Shown here: one piece after another, positions 57,101 through 64,000 of the stretch
Layout of the letters: each line of letters opens with the position of its first letter
How positions within the stretch are numbered: position 1 is the first letter of the stretch
Source: Thelonectria olida
Taxonomy: Eukaryota > Ascomycota > Sordariomycetes > Hypocreales > Nectriaceae
Reading direction: 5' to 3'
DNA length: 64,000 nucleotides
Assembly (NCBI GenBank): GCA_020736575.1
Contig: JAGPYM010000052.1
Span: 1 to 64,000 of the forward strand
Notes under the pieces: model-generated
What the model was told of the DNA's origin: nothing
The model's database searches: none
The model's input: the letters and a program-made list of their open reading frames with translations, nothing else
Translations under genes and position numbers: made by a program

Positions 57101-60100
57101 AACGTCTTGCAGTCGAGCCAGAGGATGAGACACGTCGAGAGTCGCAAGTGCTGCGCCAGCCTTCAGAACAGCAAGCATAGCGACAACAGCCCATCGTGAC
57201 TTTTCCATGTAAACAGGAACGATGGATTCGGGGACTAGGCCTGACCGCAGAAGGTGCTCGGCCAGCCCCGATGAGAGCTGGTCAATCTCGCCGTATGTGA
57301 AGCTACCATCCCAGGCACAAACTGCTTCTGCTTCTGGCCGTTTAATGGAATGCTCGATGATGGGGGTAAACACCAAACCGTCAACAGATCCAGGGAGCAC
57401 CGTGTTCCACGCAATTGCTTGAGACTTAGATGCCTCGTTCACCACGTCCACATCAGCAACAATGTTTGACGCCTGGTCTAGAACAATGTCCAAGGCTCGA
57501 CAAATGGTCTCAGCCATGGTGTTGGCATGGGCGTCGGAGAGAATTGAGCTCCAATACGCCAGATTGATGTCCACTTGGTTGCCGTCGACACCCACGTTGA
57601 CTGTGACATCCCACTAACATATTATTAGCACGTCTGGAAGAGAATTCGAGGGGATTGTTTCCTACTTCAGCCCGATCCTGAGCCTCAAGCTGACTTATCA
57701 CAATGCTGCTGCCGTCGAGAGACTTGTACCGTGTCAAATCTTGGACCGAGATTCCCGTATTGAACAACGAAGATCCGAGAAGTTTGCGTCCGTGATAGAG
57801 CTCAGCTAGGGAGTAATATCTGTGGGCATGGCTATTGAGCAGAGTATCTTGGTTTTGCTTTAATACCGACAACAATGACGATTCTGATGAAAGATTGACA
57901 TGTGTGGCCAATGTATTGACAAACGGGCCGATGATGTCTTCCACACCGTGGGCAGGGAAATCTCGGCCATAGATCTGGTAACCAAAGCATACCGAATCAG
58001 TGGCCAGGTAGCACCTGAGAACAAGGGCCCATGCAATATGGAAAACATTTGTCAAGCTGAGCCCATGCTTCTGGCAGAATGCTCGGATCTTGTCGCCCTT
58101 GTCGACCGTGACTGTGAGGGATCGGATGTCTTGACTCTTAGTATCTGCGCCGCCCTTTCTAGTGAGACTTGGCAGAATACACTGCTCCGTGCTTTCGAGA
58201 TACTTCTCCCAGTAGGATCGCGACGCTTCATAATCTAGGCCCTGAATGAAGTCGATGTACTGGCGGTACTGAGGGCCTGGGGTAGAGGGGAGGCGGCCTT
58301 CATATGCGAGAGTGATGTCGCGTTGGAGAACTGCCAGCGACATGGCATCAATGATGACGTGATTGAACTTCCATTCCAGAATGACTTTCCCAGAGTTCAA
58401 TTGGCGCAAACGAAGGCGATGATCAGGCCGACCCTTGATAGTGACCTGGGCGGTATCTTCGTTTTCATCCTCATCAGACTCATTGAGAATTCTCACGTGA
58501 GGCTCAACGTTGCGGAGCACCACCTGATCTGCGAGGCCATCATGAGAAACGGAAATGAACAGTGTTCGTAGAACAGGATGTCGCTGAACCACCTGTTTCC
58601 AGGCTTGCGCAAGTTGGCCAGCACTGACGGGGGGCTTTCCATCGGACGGCGCCACCTCGAGCAAGACCCGGTTCTGGTAGTATCTTGAGTCACGAATCTG
58701 CGTAAGAAGAATGCCTTGTTGCACAGGAGAGCACGGGTAGACGTCCTCGACGTTGTTCGCAGACAATCCGTATTCGGGCAGGGTGTGGTGGACAAACTCA
58801 TCTTGCTGCTCAGGCGATAAAGACCACTGCCCCGAAGCTGCGTCGGCCGTGGCGGGCGTGGAGACGGTGGCTTTTGTTGCCCGCAGATGCTCAACTAGGC
58901 GAGAGATGGTTCGATGCTGGAAGAGATCGGCACTGCTGACAGTCAGCCCAAGCGAGTTACACTTGGTTGTCACTTGCATGCCAGTGATGGAATCACCGCC
59001 AATCTGGAAAAAGTCGTCATGCACGCCGAAGCTGTCTGGGTCTATGTGCAAGGCTCGTGTCCAGATAGAGTGTAGCAACCGCTCTTCTTCTGTACACGGC
59101 GCCTGATGATTTTCGGTCTGGAAGAGAACATACTGCTGCAGAGTGGATGCGGGATAGGAGGACGCCATGTCCAGGAGACGACGGCGATCAGTCTTGCCCG
59201 TGGGTGCGAGCGGGATGCGCGAGATGGGAATGTAGAGAATTGGCACCATGTACGGAGGCAGACTGAGAGAGAGAGCCGCTTCTGCCTTCTTCATCTCGGC
59301 CTGAAATTCTGCGGTTGGTAACAAGAACTGAAACTGCCCGTCTCCAAGGCCATTCGACGGGGACTCGGTAGTTTGGATGAAGGCAGTCAGACGAGCAGGA
59401 CTCGTCTCGCCGCCTCCGACTACATCAATGACACTCCCGTGCAAGTCCGGGAGAGTTCGACGCAGGTGGACACCAATTTCTTCAAGCTCCATGCGCTGAC
59501 CGTTCACCTTGACCTGTGTGTCTTTGCGACCCAGATAGATGAGGTTGCCGTCGGCTCCGTATCGCGCCAGGTCTCCCGTCTTGTACAGTTGGTACTGAGC
59601 ACCCTTGTACCAATTTGGAAACCATCCAGGGCGTTCAATAAAGCATTCCGCTGTTTTCTCTGGATTCCCCAAGTATCCACGGTTGACGATGGGACCCTCG
59701 ACAACAAGCTCGCCGACAGCGCCGATTGGGACTAATTGGTCGTGATTGTTCGGATCAACCACCCAGCAGGTGCATGCTGAAGGACGGCCAATATCCCGCG
59801 ACTCGGCGGTTGTGGTAACAGGCCCAGTCAAGGTGCAAGCCACCGAGCACTCTGTGGGACCGTATGCTTGGATCAGGTTCACCTCTGAAGCCCATGTTTC
59901 GTAGTCCTCGGGCGTAGGTGACTCTCCCAAGAGCATCACGTCCCGAATAGATGGTACGGAGGATGGATGAAGAGTCCGAAGCACCGATGGAGTGAGATGT
60001 AACCAGTTGGCTTGCAGATGAGCAATGGACGATGCCAATGCGTCACGTCGATCGAACTCGGACGGAATGCAAACACAGCCTCCGATTAGCCAGGGCGTCA

Positions 60101-63100
60101 AATACTCCAGCACGCTGCCATCCCATGCGGCACTCGAGAACTGCAACATTCGAGAATGTCCATTCATATCCACTCTCTTGACAATAGACAGCATGCTGCT
60201 GAGGATGCCACGATGTGTGACAACAGTTCCCTTGGGTTTCCCTGTGGACCCTGAGGTGAAAATGGCATAGCAGCCGCTGCTGGGGGTAATGTCTACCGGG
60301 TCCGTCACTGTGGAGGGATGGAAGCCATTCGTCAACGACATGCCAGGAGTGATGGTGGTGACTCCAAACATGACTTCTGCGGCCTCTTTCAGGTTTGGAG
60401 AAACCATAATGAGAGGAGGCGACAGTTGCTGAACGATGTCCTGCAATCGCGCAGATGGGTGAGTGACGTCCAGTGGCACAAAGATTCCCCCAACTTTAAC
60501 CACTGCAAGCATCGCGACAGAAACCCACTTGGACTTTTCGAAATACAAGGGCACAAAGACTTCTGGCCCAACCCCGTTCTTGATCAAGTGTTTGGCCAAT
60601 GTGGTTGCCTCTTCATGGAGCCGCTGGTAACTCCACGAGCCGTCCCACGCACACACGGCTTCGGCCTCGGGGTATTCCAACACTCGCTTGTAGAACTCGT
60701 CGTAAACACAGCTCTCTACAGAGGTAACTGGCGTGTTCCAATGGCGAAGCAGAGACCAGTCAGAGTCGCGAAGGGTATCTATCTCGCAGATTTTCATATT
60801 TGGCTCTGGCATGAGCTGTGCCAGGATGTGCTCGAAGTAGTCAAGGAGTCGGGACAGTTCAAGCTCAGTGACAACGTTCCGATCATACTTGACTCGCATT
60901 GTCAACTCACTCTGCGCTAGATCACAGTAGAGAACTAAAGCGTATGTCTCTTCACCGAGGTATGACAGGAACTGCTGGCTTCTCAAGAGTGTTGATTTGG
61001 ACAATGCCTCATCCCCGGGCGCCGACTCGAAGATAATCAGTGTCTGGAATTGACAGGCTGCCGCTGCTGAAGGGCCCAACTTAGCAATGTGCTGGATTCC
61101 AATATGTTCGTGTTCCATTGACTGGACTGCTGTGTCCTGGCCGGCGTGGAGTGCCGAGGCAACATTGGCTCGCAAGTCAACTTGGATGCGAACTGGGATC
61201 GTAGCAATTGTAGGTCCAAGCATCAACTCTATTCCATCGATAGGCAAGGCACGGCCGGCGGTCGTGACGCCGAATACAATATCTTGGGAATTGGTGTATC
61301 GAGAAACGGCAACAGCCCACGCGAGACGCATCTTGGTGGAGAGCGTAGCATTGACGCCAGAAGATTGAACGGGGAGATTGATATGCCGCCTCATATCCGC
61401 ATTCTGGATAACTTGGTAGCCTGGTGTGGAGGGAAGAGCAGGAAATGCCTCACCGCCAAACAAGTCGAGTTCTTTCTTCCAAAAGTCTGTTGTGGCTTGG
61501 CCAGTTTGCTGCAGATATTGAATGAATGGTTTGAATGGCCGGGGGACCAGCTTTGCGCCCTCGTAGGCTGCCTGAAGCTCTGATGTGAGGAGTGGGAGAG
61601 ACCAGCCGTCGTAAACGGAGTGATGCATTGCGATGATGAGTCTGAATGAGCCGCCGCTAGCGCTCGAAGACTCTGGCATAACGCAAAGTCGGATACTTGC
61701 ATTGCCCAGTCCCATACCCGACGTGAAAGTAGACGGGTCAATCGCTTCATTGCACTTCTCAATTGACGGGGCCAAGCGGGTGCGTAACATGACCTGAAAG
61801 CATCCTTGCGCCTCTGTCTGGATGATTCGAGTTCGCAGGATTGGATGTGCTGTCACAGTTTCCTGCCAAGCAACTTGGAATCGCCCAAAGTCTAGGTTCT
61901 CTGGTAGGCTGAAGCCAAGAATGCTCGTGTAAGCACCTGGATGACGCGCAGTTAGTGAGACCATGCCCTCCTGAAGTGGTGTAGCCGGATATACGTCTTC
62001 AACATCATCCAGCGAGACGCAGCATTGATCTTTGACCGTGTCGAAAATGCTCTGGCGAGAAGACGGCTCCTCCGGAAGTAGAGAAAACGGGCTATCTCGA
62101 GAAGTTGTCGTTGGCTTGTCAACTTGCGACTCCTCCTGCGCCTTCGCTAGATCCAACTTCTTCCCTCTGCGACGAGCGATTGCCATCAATTTCGCAGCGG
62201 CAAGGGCAAGCATCTCATCTTCGTCATCTCCAGCGTTTTCAAGCTGAGCTAGCATATCTTGGAGGGTCTGCTTGACTGGCTCCGGCTCAGGCGCTGCCTC
62301 CGACTCGGCCTGAGCCGCTACCTCTTTGAGCGCACACCCCAAGTCCTTGATGGTAGGATTGCGGAACAACATTGGAACCGTGACATGAATGCCTTGCTGC
62401 CTAGAAGCGACGGAGAGCTTCATGGCCAGAATGGAGTTTCCGCCCAGCTGGAAGAAACTGTCTTGGGGATGGATCTGGTCCTGTTCAACGGCGAGAATTT
62501 GCGCCCAGATCGCACGCAGGCGGCATTCCAACTCAGAAGCGTCAGCCCAGGAGTCGCTTTGTTCGCTGCCCTCAATTTTCCTCATTGTCAATTGCATGAT
62601 AGTAAAGACTTCGGCTCTCTCGCGAAGCTGCTTGCGGTCGAGCTTGCCATTGACCGTTATTGGCATCTTTTCAATGACGAAGAAGACAGAGGGGACCATG
62701 TAACCTGGGAGGTTCCGAGCGAGATGGTCCTGCACGGATGAGGGAACAGAAACAGGGCGAAGTGTATCATCCCCGTTTGTTGCGCTGTCTTGTAAGAGTT
62801 GAATGTCGCCCTCGGGAACATCACTGAGAATTGCGGCTAGCAGGCCTTGATCATTGGTTTCACCCTCCGGGACGATGCTCTCAACTGCGACATGGGCCTG
62901 CGGCCAACACTCGCGCAGATGGTGCTCAATCTGGGACAGTTCAATACGGTGTCCACGAAGCTTGATTTGCGTATCCTTTCTTCCCAGATAACGCAGGCTT
63001 CCGCCTGGCGCATAGCGGACTAGATCGCCAGTCTTGTACACGCGAACGCCAGGAGCAAGCCACGGTAGGTTCTCTACAAAGACCTCGGACGTCTTTGCCT

Positions 63101-64000
63101 CGTCGTGAATGTAGCCTCGAGCCAATTGCCGCGACTCGACCACGAGCTCTCCAACACTTCCGACCGGAGCGAGGCGCTGTGTATCGTCGACCTCAGCCAC
63201 CCACAAACGCGAGCCATCCACAGCGAACCCAATGTTCGTTGGGTCGTCGGTAGTCTTCATCGGACCAAGCGCAGAGACCAGAATTGTAGCCTCAGCCGGC
63301 CCGTATCCGTTGTAGACTTCGACTCTGTCGGCGAACCGCTCGAGGTCCTGTCGAGTCATGGCTTCGCCACCAAGGCCGAGAATCTTGAGAGACGGCACGT
63401 CAGCCGGAGAGAACAGGCGGCAGATGGAGGGGGTGAGAATTGCGAGGTTGATCTTGAGGCGATTCATGCTGCCAATCAGATCCGACATCCTGTCCTTCTC
63501 GGACGGGATGCAAAGACATCCGCCAAAGGCTAGAGTGGTAAAGATCTCCATAATAGAAATGTCAAACGTGAGTGAGATGAAGTGCAGCACGCGTAGGTCG
63601 GATGAGTATTTGAACCTGCGTCCATGGCCAACCACAACGCTCGTTGCCAGAGAGCCGTGCTCAATCATGATTCCCTTGGGCACTCCGGTGCTGCCAGATG
63701 TGTAGACGATGTAGGCCAGGTCTTCGCTACTCAGCTTTGGCAAAGTGACTTCTGATGACAGGGCTCGATGGCCTAGAGTCGAAGCATTGGCGATTTGCAC
63801 AGGGACGTCGTCGGACACTGTCATTCCCTCAAAGAGGGAGACATAGGCTGGATCTGCAATTACCAATTTTGGACAGCAATGGTGGATGGTGGTCCGAAGT
63901 CGTTGCTTGGGGCTCTCGGAGCTCGTCGCCACGAAAATGCCACCAGCTTTCATGATGCCTAGCATAGTGACGATGGTATGCGCTGAGCGATCCATGCAGA
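54191..64000 (-). CDS. Nonribosomal peptide synthetase, A-T-C-A-T-C-A-T-CT visible (5' end outside window)
   Basis: Partial gene, complement(join(54191..57613,57666..>64000)), with about 3250 residues in view; the 52-nt intron (GTAGGA...GTTAG) keeps phase 0. Domains in reading order: the rest of A1 (YTSGSTGVPKG, FDISIME, YKTGDLVRY), T1 (LGGNS, Ser codon 62435-62433), C1 with MHHSVYDGWS, A2 (FTSGSTGKPKG, WDGSVLE), T2 (IGGDS, 58991-58989), C2 with FNHVIIDAMS instead of HHxxxDG, A3 (FTSGSTGKPKAS, FDVSVQE), T3 (LGGDS, 55654-55652), and a terminal condensation-like domain with SHAQYDG. All three A domains keep the Asp of the FDxS/WDxS block that contacts alpha-amino groups, so alpha-amino acids are expected. 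No epimerisation, methylation or thioesterase domain is visible. The terminal domain fits macrocyclising release as in fungal CT domains. Whether a leading C domain exists lies outside the window. Confidence 0.95.

Noticed and set aside
1..64000. CRISPR arrays, rRNA or tRNA genes
   Set aside because: No regularly spaced repeats and no cloverleaf-forming sequences were seen; eukaryotic nuclear context makes CRISPR implausible.

Overview
The window reads as nuclear DNA of a filamentous ascomycete (Pezizomycotina). Genes are interrupted by short introns, mostly 48-131 nt, with GT...CTAAC-like...AG signals. The window contains a HET-domain gene and a remnant of another, fungal Zn2Cys6 regulators, a highly reducing polyketide synthase (HR-PKS), a multimodular NRPS, and repeats whose copies differ mainly by C:G to T:A transitions, as repeat-induced point mutation (RIP) produces. 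I cannot name the species. Exon borders below were read by hand from splice sites and reading phase.

Left part (1-16 kb): ordinary accessory genes. These are a HET-domain protein, a small polytopic membrane protein, a SAM methyltransferase, a Zn2Cys6 regulator, a short-chain dehydrogenase whose catalytic Lys is replaced by Glu, a 78-residue three-exon protein with highly biased codons, and a 753-residue polytopic membrane protein.

Middle part (16-31 kb): repeat-rich. It holds a Mutator-like transposase relic broken by three frameshifts, a cluster of GC-rich palindromes, two oppositely oriented solo LTRs of one family, a second Zn2Cys6 regulator, a secreted lipocalin-like (AttH/CrtC, Diels-Alderase-type) enzyme gene, fragments of ankyrin and membrane-protein genes, a duplicated low-complexity pseudogene, and an AT-rich element that also occurs in shortened form at 10.8 kb.

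31-38 kb: two secreted carbohydrate-active enzymes, a PL7 alginate-lyase-type lyase and a GH75 chitosanase, and a broken small secreted protein gene.

38-64 kb: a biosynthetic cluster on the minus strand. It comprises an SREBP-type bHLH regulator, an HR-PKS (KS-AT-DH-cMT-ER-KR-ACP), an alpha/beta hydrolase, and an NRPS that runs off the window (A-T-C-A-T-C-A-T-C-terminal visible). The likely product is a lipopeptide or cyclic lipodepsipeptide: the PKS would make a fatty-acyl chain, the hydrolase may release or edit it, and the NRPS would add three residues and cyclise through its terminal condensation-like domain. Two details stand out. The PKS ACP is cut short by a 5-bp tandem duplication. 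An identical 14-base sequence with a perfect 10-bp palindrome lies about 230-255 nt upstream of both the PKS and the hydrolase start codons.
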